A DNA stretch of 22,065 bases from Bacteroidales bacterium UBA3630 (lineage in GTDB: Bacteria > Bacteroidota > Bacteroidia > Bacteroidales > P3): assembly GCA_002373995.1 (NCBI GenBank), contig DFLB01000047.1, forward strand, positions 105,271 to 127,335, given 5' to 3'. The notes under the pieces were generated by a model. It ran no database searches, was not told the DNA's origin, and worked only from the letters and a program-made list of their open reading frames with translations. A program made the translations under genes and the position numbers. Within the stretch, counting starts at the first letter, position 1. Each line of letters begins with the position of its first letter. Below are positions 13,679 to 21,081 of the stretch, piece by piece.

Positions 13679-15301
13679 ATGAATATCACAGACCTTATCG
13701 TTGAACAATTGAAACAGGGCCGCTCGGTCGAGCTGACCGGCATCGGTACACTCAGCACCGTCATGCAGAGTCCACGCCACGACCAGGCCAAGGGCATCTA
13801 CTATCCGGCGCACCTCACCCCCACCTTTACCGACACCACGAGCGGCGACGAGGGCATTGTCGAAGTGCTTGCCGAGCGCGAGTGCGTAGGCATCGAGGTG
13901 GCCCGGCAGATGTGGCACAACTATATGGACGCCCTCAGCGACAAGCTGCATCGCAGCGGCAGCCACACCTTCGGCGAGCTGGGTACGCTGCACCTGAATG
14001 CGGGTGGAGCACGCTTCGAGGTGGCCGAAGGATTGATGCTCAGCGTCGGCGACGAGAAGCCCATCGAGAACGTCAAGACCTATGCCCACGACGATGACGA
14101 CGACCCCTTTGCCCGCTTCTACGCCGAGGGTGCCGCCGCATCAGAGTCCACCCCCGCACCCGCCGCAGCGGAACCAGAACCCGAGCCCAAGAGCGAGTCG
14201 CAGGACATTTTCCCCGAGTCGTTCTACACCAAACCCGAACCTCAGCCGGAGCCCGAACCGGAACCCGAACCAGAGCCGGAACCTATCGCTACAGAGCCTG
14301 AACCCATTGCCGCTGAAGAGCCCGCTACAGAGGCCGCTGCCGCCAAGCCGGAAGCCACAATGGAGGAAGACCTGAAGAAACTGGAGGAAATGCCCGCAGC
14401 CCCTGCCCAAGAGGACGAAGGACACAAGAGCCGCTGGTGGCTGTGGCTGCTACTGCTGCTATTGCTGGTCGTCATCGGTGCCGGCACCTACTACCTGCTC
14501 TCGCATCGCGCCAGCAAGCCGGAAACAGTGGCCGCAGCAGTTGAGCCAGCAACGCATCTTGACGGCGTGCCGGTTGAGAACTCGCTGACCTACAACACCG
14601 ACCTTATTACATACAGCCAGCGCGACATCGACCAGAACCGTGACCAGGTGTGCCGCTACATGGCCGACTATATCGACAACTACCTGGCCTATCGCCACTA
14701 CAGCGGAGCCCGCGTGCCGATGATAGACCGCGTGCGCCACTATGTCGGCGAACGTCTGGGCAGCCTCTTGGCCGACCGCTTCGCTGTGCAGCGCCTCATG
14801 CCGCACAACGACTACATCTATAATCACAACGAGCCGTGGCTCAAACAGACCTTTGCCGCCCGCCAGCGCGTCACCGTACAGCGGGAGCTGCTTGACATGA
14901 GCATCCTCGACAGCATGCTCGACCAACTCATTGCCGAACTCGGCCTTGAGCCCGACGCCGGTACACCACGCACCGCCGAGCAGGTACAGCAGGTCAAAGC
15001 CGAGGAACGCAAAGCCATCGTCGACCGCCAAGCCAAAGAGGAGCCCGCACCGGTAAAAGTCAACGTGGAGCAGGACAGCAAGCAAGGCTTTGACATCATC
15101 GCCGGCTTCTACCTGGACCGCAACTCGGCAGCACGTCTCACAGCACGCCTGCACGAGCTGGGCAGCGATGCCTACATCATCGAGAAGAACAACATGTACT
15201 ACGTCAGCATGGGTAGCGCCAAGAACCGCACAGCCGCCGAAGCGCTGTTCAAGCACATCAAGAGCTGGTACGACGGCGACGTGGCCATCAAACAGTGGTA
15301 G
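13679..15301 (+). CDS. Membrane protein with N-terminal HU/CCDC81-like domain and C-terminal SPOR domain
   Basis: A 540-residue single-pass membrane protein. Residues 1-125 resemble the Bacteroidota HU-CCDC81-type domain pair (start MNITDLIVEQLKQGRSVELTGIGTL, then ECVGIEVARQMWHNYMDAL and HTFGELGTLHLN). An acidic DDDDD stretch (about 139-143) and a Pro-Glu-rich linker (about 160-235, runs of PEPEPE) follow. The transmembrane helix is about residues 253-275, after Arg252. Then comes an uncharacterised helical region (about 290-440) and a SPOR domain (about 466-540, GFDIIAGFYLDRNSAARLTARL and YYVSMGSA), a fold that binds denuded peptidoglycan. Topology is probably cytoplasmic HU domain, periplasmic SPOR. 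A role in division or envelope organisation is inferred from SPOR. The ATG at 13679 is chosen because upstream frame sequence belongs to kdsB in another frame. Confidence 0.85.
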   Translation: MNITDLIVEQLKQGRSVELTGIGTLSTVMQSPRHDQAKGIYYPAHLTPTFTDTTSGDEGIVEVLAERECVGIEVARQMWHNYMDALSDKLHRSGSHTFGELGTLHLNAGGARFEVAEGLMLSVGDEKPIENVKTYAHDDDDDPFARFYAEGAAASESTPAPAAAEPEPEPKSESQDIFPESFYTKPEPQPEPEPEPEPEPEPIATEPEPIAAEEPATEAAAAKPEATMEEDLKKLEEMPAAPAQEDEGHKSRWWLWLLLLLLLVVIGAGTYYLLSHRASKPETVAAAVEPATHLDGVPVENSLTYNTDLITYSQRDIDQNRDQVCRYMADYIDNYLAYRHYSGARVPMIDRVRHYVGERLGSLLADRFAVQRLMPHNDYIYNHNEPWLKQTFAARQRVTVQRELLDMSILDSMLDQLIAELGLEPDAGTPRTAEQVQQVKAEERKAIVDRQAKEEPAPVKVNVEQDSKQGFDIIAGFYLDRNSAARLTARLHELGSDAYIIEKNNMYYVSMGSAKNRTAAEALFKHIKSWYDGDVAIKQW

Positions 15302-15320
15302 CGTTCAGTATTTAGTAGAA

Positions 15321-16007
15321 ATGGGACACCACAAACTGCAACGCTTCGCCGAGAACCTGACTTTCCCCAACCTGTTCCAGGTGGGCTTCGAACAGCTGGA
15401 ACAGGAGGGCTTCGCCCTGAAGGGGAGATGGGCAGAGCATTTCGGCAACCAGAACCCCATCACGCTGGAGCTGGGCTGCGGCAAGGGCGACTACACGCTG
15501 GCCCTGGCCCGCATACACCCCGAGCGCAACTACATAGGGGTCGACATCAAGGGGGCACGCCTGTGGCGCGGCGCCAAGACCGCCGTGGAGGAGCCGTTGC
15601 GGAACGTGGCCTTCATACGCACGAGGATAGAGCTGATAGACCGCTTCTTCGCCCCCGGCGAGGTGAGCGAGGTGTGGATCACCTTCTGCGACCCGCAGCT
15701 GAAGAAGCCCAACAAGCGCCTCACGGCGCCGCGCTTCCTCGACACCTACGCACGCTTCCTGGCGCCGCAGAGCACGATGCACCTGAAGACCGACAGCCAG
15801 GAGCTGTACGACTACACGCTGAACGAGGTGCTGCCGGAGCGCGACGTGGAGGTTGTGGCCAGCACCAACGACCTGTACAACAGCAGCTACGACGGCGAGG
15901 CGAAGCTCACGCAGACCTTCTACGAGCGCATGTTCCTCGCCGAAGGCAAGCCCATCACCTACATACAGTGGAGAAACAATCAAACTAAACAACAAATAAA
16001 CAAATAA
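15321..16007 (+). CDS. trmB: tRNA (guanine-N7-)-methyltransferase
   Basis: Methylates G46 at N7 in the variable loop of tRNAs using SAM. The 228-residue length is normal. The SAM motif ELGCGKGDYTLALA starts at residue 50; YIGVDIKGARLWRGAKTA and the substrate motif TFCDPQLKKPNKRL are family hallmarks. The usual FPDP is FCDP here (Cys123 for Pro), with Asp124 kept. The ATG at 15321 begins MGHHKLQRFAEN, where Bacteroidota homologues start; the frame extends further upstream only into the HU/SPOR gene. It lies 19 bp after that gene and 13 bp before yebC. Confidence 0.96.
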   Translation: MGHHKLQRFAENLTFPNLFQVGFEQLEQEGFALKGRWAEHFGNQNPITLELGCGKGDYTLALARIHPERNYIGVDIKGARLWRGAKTAVEEPLRNVAFIRTRIELIDRFFAPGEVSEVWITFCDPQLKKPNKRLTAPRFLDTYARFLAPQSTMHLKTDSQELYDYTLNEVLPERDVEVVASTNDLYNSSYDGEAKLTQTFYERMFLAEGKPITYIQWRNNQTKQQINK

Positions 16008-16020
16008 ACAAAACATCATT

Positions 16021-16761
16021 ATGTCAGGACACAACAAATGGTCTAAGATCAAACGCGCCAAAGGCGCAGCCGATGCCAAGCGCTCGAAACAGTGGAGCAA
16101 CATTCTGAAACAAGTAACCATCGCCGTGCGCGAAGGCGGTGCCGACCCCGACAGCAACCCCCGTCTGCGTCTGCTCATCCAGAACGCCCGCGGCTGCAAC
16201 ATGCCCAAGGACACCCTGCAGCGTTCCATCAACAAGGCCAACGACAAGGATGCAGCCCAGATGATGGAGCTCACCTTCGAGTGCCACGTGAACCACGGCA
16301 TAGCCCTCTTCATCGAGGCCCTCAGCGACAACAACAACCGCACCGTGGCCAACGTGAAGAGCATCATGAACAAGAACGGCGGCACGCTGGAGACCAACGG
16401 CAGCCTGGCTTTCCTCTTCACCCGCAAGGGCGTCTTCGTGGTGCCCCGCAAGCCCGAGATGGACGTCGAGGAACTGGAGATGGAGCTCATCGACGGCGGC
16501 CTGGAAGAGATGGAGGTCGACGACGATTACCTGACCCTCTACACCGCCTATGAGGACTTCGGCAACATGGTGAAGATGCTGGAGCAGAAAGGCATCGAGG
16601 TGGAGAGCGCCGAGCTGCAGCGCATCCCCAACACCCTGCGCCAGGTGGACACCGAGACCATCCGCAAGGTCATGAAGATCATCGGCATCCTGGAGGAGGA
16701 CGAGGACGTTACCAATGTCTACCACGACATGGAGATCCCCGACGACTTCGAGGAGGAGTAA
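16021..16761 (+). CDS. yebC: YebC/PmpR family protein
   Basis: A 246-residue cytoplasmic protein of the YebC/PmpR family, long annotated as a transcriptional regulator and, for some members, reported to help ribosomes through difficult sequences. The start MSGHNKWSKIKRAKGAADAKR, then NPRLRLLIQNARGCNMPKD and DNNNRTVANVK, are diagnostic. The conserved EGYGPHG/EGYGPGG motif is replaced by ECHVNHG (residues 87-93), an unusual change. Domain III ends with the acidic tail typical of the family. Its stop codon overlaps the rsmI start (TAATG), implying translational coupling. Which role applies in this organism cannot be told from sequence. Confidence 0.95.
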   Translation: MSGHNKWSKIKRAKGAADAKRSKQWSNILKQVTIAVREGGADPDSNPRLRLLIQNARGCNMPKDTLQRSINKANDKDAAQMMELTFECHVNHGIALFIEALSDNNNRTVANVKSIMNKNGGTLETNGSLAFLFTRKGVFVVPRKPEMDVEELEMELIDGGLEEMEVDDDYLTLYTAYEDFGNMVKMLEQKGIEVESAELQRIPNTLRQVDTETIRKVMKIIGILEEDEDVTNVYHDMEIPDDFEEE

Positions 16762-17435
16762 TGTCTAAATTGTACTTAGTACCTACACCTGTTGGGAACC
16801 TCGGCGACATGACCTATCGTGGAGTCGAGGTTCTTAAGTCTGTTGACCTCATACTGGCCGAGGACACGCGAACGAGCCGCGTGCTGATGCAGCACTACGG
16901 CATAGAGACGCCGTTGCAGAGCTACCACATCTTCAACGAGCACCAGACTGTGGCGGGGCTGGTGGAGCGGCTGCTGAGCGGCACCACCATCGCCGTGGTG
17001 ACCGACGCCGGCACACCGGGCATCAGCGACCCGGGCTTCCTGCTGGTGCGCGAGGCCGTGAAGTCCGGTGTGGAGGTGGAGTGCCTGCCGGGGGCCACGG
17101 CCTTCGTGCCAGCACTGATAGACAGCGGCCTGCCGTGCGACAGGTTTGTCTTCCTCGGCTTCCTGCCCCACAAGAAAGGGCGCCAGACGGCCATCAAAGC
17201 CCTGGCCGACGAGGAACGCACGATGGTGGTGTACGAGAGTCCCTACCGCCTCGTGAGGCTGCTGGAGGAGCTGCGCGAGGTGCTGGGCGAAGAGCGGCAG
17301 GTGAGCGTGAGCCGCGAGATCAGCAAGCTGCACGCCGAGACCGCCCGCGGCACCGTGGCAGAGGTGCTCGCACACTTCAAAGAGAAGGACGTTAAAGGCG
17401 AAATAGTTGTAATCATCTCTGGAAAATGCCAATAA
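16761..17435 (+). CDS. rsmI: 16S rRNA (cytidine-1402-2'-O)-methyltransferase
   Basis: Adds the 2'-O-methyl group to C1402 in the ribosomal decoding centre, using SAM. The 224-residue length fits Bacteroidota members, which lack the longer C-terminal tail of the E. coli enzyme. Tetrapyrrole-methylase-fold motifs are clear: LYLVPTPVGNLGDMTYR at the N-terminus, LAEDTRTS, VTDAGTPGISDPGF (Gly84 onward), LPGATAFVPAL and YESPYRL. It shares one base with the yebC stop codon and overlaps mgtC by 10 bp, so the three genes are translationally coupled. Confidence 0.97.
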   Translation: MSKLYLVPTPVGNLGDMTYRGVEVLKSVDLILAEDTRTSRVLMQHYGIETPLQSYHIFNEHQTVAGLVERLLSGTTIAVVTDAGTPGISDPGFLLVREAVKSGVEVECLPGATAFVPALIDSGLPCDRFVFLGFLPHKKGRQTAIKALADEERTMVVYESPYRLVRLLEELREVLGEERQVSVSREISKLHAETARGTVAEVLAHFKEKDVKGEIVVIISGKCQ

Positions 17436-17881
17436 AGATATTCATCTTCCGACTGGCCTGCGCATTGCTGGCAGGCATCATCATCGGCGCCCAGCGCGAG
17501 CTGAAGCAGCGGCAGGCAGGCCTGACCACCAACTCGCTGGTGGCCGTGGGCGCCTGCATCTTCATCCTCATCAGCGAGAGCGTCATCATGCACGCCATGG
17601 CCATGGGCGGGCCGGTGAACAATGACAACCTGCGCGTGCTCTCGCAAGTGGTGACTGGCATCGGCTTCCTCGGTGCCGGCGTCATCATGAAAAACGGCGT
17701 CACCATCCACGGCCTCTCGTCGGCGGCCACCATCTGGTGCTCCGCCGCCGTGGGCTGTCTCTGTGGCTACGGCCTGTGGCGCGAAGCCCTCATCGCCGTC
17801 GGCGTCATCATCCTCATCAACTGGGGCCTCAAGAGCATTGAGATATACCTCAAGAAGAAGCTCGGCAAGGGCGAAGACTGA
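17426..17881 (+). CDS. MgtC/SapB family inner-membrane protein
   Basis: A 151-residue membrane protein of the MgtC/SapB family. The N-terminal signature LACALLAGIIIGAQRELKQRQAGLTTNSLVAVGA matches the family, and TGIGFLGAGVIMKNGVTIHGLSSAATIW is its most conserved block. Four or five hydrophobic segments are visible, and a basic tail (LKKKLGK) ends the protein. It lacks the C-terminal ACT-like cytoplasmic domain of pathogen MgtC, so it is the short SapB type of unknown function; magnesium transport should not be assumed. It is the last gene of the run, overlapping rsmI by 10 bp. I see no clear terminator after it; the inverted 11-bp array follows 100 bp later. Confidence 0.93.
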   Translation: MPIKIFIFRLACALLAGIIIGAQRELKQRQAGLTTNSLVAVGACIFILISESVIMHAMAMGGPVNNDNLRVLSQVVTGIGFLGAGVIMKNGVTIHGLSSAATIWCSAAVGCLCGYGLWREALIAVGVIILINWGLKSIEIYLKKKLGKGED

Positions 17882-17981
17882 CCCCCATCTTCTCAGGCAT
17901 CAAATACATTATGAACCAATATAAAATGCACAACAGTCACTGCGCCCCCACTGCGGCCTCCCCCCGGGTTTAGTCCGCAAA

Positions 17982-18036
17982 ACCCCGGACCACCACCGGA
18001 CCACCCTCGGACCATCCCCGGACCATCCCCGGACCA
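17982..18036 (-). repeat. 11-bp tandem repeat array, 5 units (TGGTCCG family, copy B, inverted)
   Basis: On the minus strand this reads as five units starting with tggtccg (tetranucleotide tails ggga, ggga, aggg, gtgg, gggt). The first unit is identical to the first unit of copy A (11968-12022). The flanks also resemble copy A: aggttct before it (against aggctct), and a gcgga motif three bases after it. It lies between mgtC and the T9SS cargo gene, 65 bp before the latter's start. Confidence 0.95.
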
Positions 18037-18101
18037 AGAACCTACTATACACTGAAGATAAGGCACTTATAAACCAACCCAAAGCAACCGAATATCCTAC
18101 C

Positions 18102-20966
18102 ATGAAACGGACGATAATCCTCACCACGCTGCTCATGACAGCGGGCATGGCCGTTGCGCAGATGGCAGCGCCCTCGCCCTCGTCACCCGGCGACAACGCC
18201 ACCGGCTCCTTCACACGGCAATACATGACGTGGGGTCGCATCGCTGCCGCCACCGGCTATACCTTGCAGGTGGACACCGCCGCCACCTTCGACTCGCCGC
18301 TGCTCTGCTCGGTGGAGCATACCAATACCTCGTCGAGCACTCAAGGACGTTATGTAAACGACTTGCGCTACGGCACACAGTATTACTGGCGTGTGCGGGC
18401 ATATAATGCCACCGACACCTCCGCATGGTCTGTGGTGCGGTCTTTGACCACAACTGCCAAGGTGTTCCTGGACTACTCCAATACGCCGGCCGACAGTCTC
18501 ACCGGAGCCTTTACACGGCAGTTCTTCTGTTGGAACAACTCACGTGGCTCGATTGGGTACATACTGGAGCTCGACACCGCGGCCGACTTCTCGTCGCCCC
18601 ACAAGCGCACCTTCAACAAGACCACTGCTGCCGACAATACGGACAACTACTTCTACTATGCCGTCAACGATATGTACTATAACACTCGCTACTACTGGCG
18701 CGTCCGTGCTCGCAACGGCGTGGACACTTCGGATTGGTCGGACACCCGCACTCTGCTGACGACGGCCAAGGTCTTCCTGGACTACTCCAACACGCCGGCC
18801 GACAGCCTCACCGGCGCCTTTACACGGCAGTTCTTCTGTTGGAACAACTCGCGTGGTTCGATTGGGTACATCCTGGAACTCGACACCGCGGCCGACTTCT
18901 CGTCGCCCTACAAGCACACCTTCAACAAGAGCACTGCTGTCGACAATACGGACAACTACTTCTACTATGCCGTCAACGATATGCGCTATAACACTCGCTA
19001 CTACTGGCGCGTCCGTGCTCGCAACGGCGTGGACACTTCGGATTGGTCGGACACCCGCACTCTGCTGACGACGGCCAAGGTCTTCCTGGACTACTCCAAC
19101 ACGCCGGCCGACAGCCTCACCGGAGCCTTTACACGGCAGTTCTTCTGTTGGAACAACTCGCGTGGCTCGATTGGGTACATCCTGGAACTCGACACGGTGG
19201 CCGACTTCTCGTCGCCCTACAAGCGCACCTTCAACAAGAGCACTGCTGTCGACAATACGGACAACTACTTCAGCTATGCCGTCAACGATATGCGCTACGG
19301 CACTCGCTACTACTGGCGCGTCCGCGCACGCAACGGCGTGGACACTTCGGGCTGGTCGGACACGCACACGCTGACTACCACCTATAGGGTATTTCTCAAT
19401 ACACCTGCCGACAACACAACAGGCTGGGCCGTCAGTAACCGGTATCTGTATTGGAACAACTCACGTGGATCCACGAAATACATAATACAAATTGACACTT
19501 CGGCCACCTTCAGTTCATCGCTGTTGCAGACCCTGAGCAAGACCACCGCTGCCGACAATACTGACAGCTACTTCTATAAGATTGTCGACGGTCTCCGCTA
19601 CGGTACCACATACTGCTGGCGTGTATGTGCGATTAACAATGCCGACACCTCGGAGTGGTCTGACGTATGGCGTTTCACCACAGCCTACAATATCACCACC
19701 GGCCCTGTGCTGACCATGCCGGCCAACGACTCGGTGGGGGTGGCCTACAACGGCGCAACCCTTGTGTGGCAGGCTGTGGACAACATGCAGGGCTATCGCT
19801 ACGAGGTGAGCAACAGCAGCTCATTCGAGACGCTGGTGGCCGCGGGCAACACCTCATTGACCTTCACGGCTCTGACCGGCGCGCTGCCCTCGACGACATA
19901 CTACTGGCGCGTGCGGGGCTACGACGCACAGGGCAACACTCAGTGGTCCGACGTGTGGCATTTCACCACCGCCGACGTAACGCTGACGGCGCCGACACTC
20001 GTCCTGCCAGCCGACGGAAGCAGTCAGCCGGTGAACGTGGATTTCGCGTGGCAGCCGGTCTTCGGAGCACTGACCTATGACCTGCAGCTGTCGTTCGACA
20101 ACAGCTTCACCGGTGCTGTGAGCAGTTTCAACACCGCCGACACGCATTACACCGCTACCGGCCTGCCGCAGAATATGACCTTCTACTGGCGTGTGCGCAG
20201 CAACAACGGCAATGCTCAGAGCGAATGGTCGGAGGTACGGAGCTTCAACACCAACGGCTGCCAATCCGTGAGCGACACCTTGAGGCACGAGATGTGCGAG
20301 GGGCAGAGCTATGAGTTCTTCGGCACCGCCTATAGTGTGGGCGGCACCTATAGTCACTCGTTGACCACGGCGCAGGGCTGTGACAGCACGGTGGTGCTCG
20401 TGCTGACGGTATGGACGCGCGGTTTGGACGGCAGCGTGACCGACACCGCCTGCGACAGCTACACGTGGAACGAACTCACTTTCACCCAGAGCGGCAACTA
20501 TCCATTCTATACCACCACGGTACACGGGTGCGACAGCATGGCTGTGCTGCATCTGACTATAAACAACAGTGTGGCAACAATTGTGTATGACACTACTACA
20601 GCACCTATAGTATGGAATGGACAACAATGCGATACCTCTGGTACTTATGTATGGAACGGTACCACTGTAGATGGGTGTGACAGCACTGTGACGTTGTATC
20701 TTGTCGTCAACACTACGGGTATAACCAGTGTGGAAGGCTTTGGAATGTCGGTCTATCCCAATCCCACGCATGGACAGGTTACACTTGTTACCGATGGTGT
20801 AGAGGGCGTGGCTGAGGTGTTTGACATAAAGGGGCACCGAATGGTGATGGTGGATGTTGTTTCAGAGAAACAGACAATTGATGTCTCGGCTTTGGAACAG
20901 GGCTTCTACTTCATACGGCTAACCACTTCTTCAAGTATTGCTACCGCGCGCATCGTGGTAGAGTAA
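18102..20966 (+). CDS. T9SS-secreted surface protein with fibronectin-III-like repeats
   Basis: A 954-residue exported protein. Signal peptide 1-19 (MKRTIILTTLLMTAGMAVAQ). Seven fibronectin type III-like modules follow, each ending near YYWRVRxxN...W/SxVxxFTT: about 22-118, three near-identical 103-residue copies at 120-222, 223-325 and 326-428, a diverged fifth (429-527), then two further modules to about 725. Next come three Cys-containing repeats with the GCDSTVxLxLTV motif common in Bacteroidota surface proteins. The last 80 or so residues (from ITSVEGFGMSVYPNPTHGQVTL) form a T9SS type A sorting domain, so the protein is probably moved across the outer membrane and anchored. No catalytic domain is visible; adhesion or a structural role is inference. 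No TAnnTTTG box was found upstream. Confidence 0.93.
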   Translation: MKRTIILTTLLMTAGMAVAQMAAPSPSSPGDNATGSFTRQYMTWGRIAAATGYTLQVDTAATFDSPLLCSVEHTNTSSSTQGRYVNDLRYGTQYYWRVRAYNATDTSAWSVVRSLTTTAKVFLDYSNTPADSLTGAFTRQFFCWNNSRGSIGYILELDTAADFSSPHKRTFNKTTAADNTDNYFYYAVNDMYYNTRYYWRVRARNGVDTSDWSDTRTLLTTAKVFLDYSNTPADSLTGAFTRQFFCWNNSRGSIGYILELDTAADFSSPYKHTFNKSTAVDNTDNYFYYAVNDMRYNTRYYWRVRARNGVDTSDWSDTRTLLTTAKVFLDYSNTPADSLTGAFTRQFFCWNNSRGSIGYILELDTVADFSSPYKRTFNKSTAVDNTDNYFSYAVNDMRYGTRYYWRVRARNGVDTSGWSDTHTLTTTYRVFLNTPADNTTGWAVSNRYLYWNNSRGSTKYIIQIDTSATFSSSLLQTLSKTTAADNTDSYFYKIVDGLRYGTTYCWRVCAINNADTSEWSDVWRFTTAYNITTGPVLTMPANDSVGVAYNGATLVWQAVDNMQGYRYEVSNSSSFETLVAAGNTSLTFTALTGALPSTTYYWRVRGYDAQGNTQWSDVWHFTTADVTLTAPTLVLPADGSSQPVNVDFAWQPVFGALTYDLQLSFDNSFTGAVSSFNTADTHYTATGLPQNMTFYWRVRSNNGNAQSEWSEVRSFNTNGCQSVSDTLRHEMCEGQSYEFFGTAYSVGGTYSHSLTTAQGCDSTVVLVLTVWTRGLDGSVTDTACDSYTWNELTFTQSGNYPFYTTTVHGCDSMAVLHLTINNSVATIVYDTTTAPIVWNGQQCDTSGTYVWNGTTVDGCDSTVTLYLVVNTTGITSVEGFGMSVYPNPTHGQVTLVTDGVEGVAEVFDIKGHRMVMVDVVSEKQTIDVSALEQGFYFIRLTTSSSIATARIVVE
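18459..19385 (+). repeat. Three in-frame 309-bp tandem repeats inside the T9SS cargo gene
   Basis: Copies lie at 18459-18767, 18768-19076 and 19077-19385, each encoding a 103-residue module starting KVFLDYSNTPADSLTG. Copies 1 and 2 differ at about five residues; copies 2 and 3 at about eight, mostly at the C-terminal end. The nucleotide identity is much higher than to the flanking fibronectin-III modules, which indicates recent tandem duplication or gene conversion. The length is a multiple of three, so copy number can change without breaking the frame. Confidence 0.95.
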
Positions 20967-20990
20967 AGCTTCGTACAACAACAAGATAAT

Positions 20991-21021
20991 ATGGCGGACT
21001 GACATTTTGTCAGTCCGCCAT
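20991..21021. terminator. Perfect 14-bp hairpin between the T9SS cargo gene and htpG
   Basis: atggcggactgaca and its exact reverse complement flank a 3-base ttt loop, 24 bp after the cargo stop codon and 60 bp before htpG. The stem is strong enough for a transcription terminator, but only a short TAGTTTGG follows, with no clear T-tract. It could also protect the 3' end of the mRNA. Confidence 0.75.
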
Positions 21022-21081
21022 AGTTTGGCATGGTTGTTGTCCTAAGCATTACATCGTTGTGAATAATAAAAATATATAAAT

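Noticed and set aside
17426..17881. Annotating the MgtC/SapB protein as a magnesium transporter
   Set aside because: It lacks the MgtC C-terminal domain and has no mgtA/mgtB neighbour, and the family's transport role is not supported.
17909..18253. 114-codon minus-strand frame through the second TGGTCCG array
   Set aside because: It overlaps the start of the T9SS cargo gene, and its sequence is the same repeat-derived low complexity.
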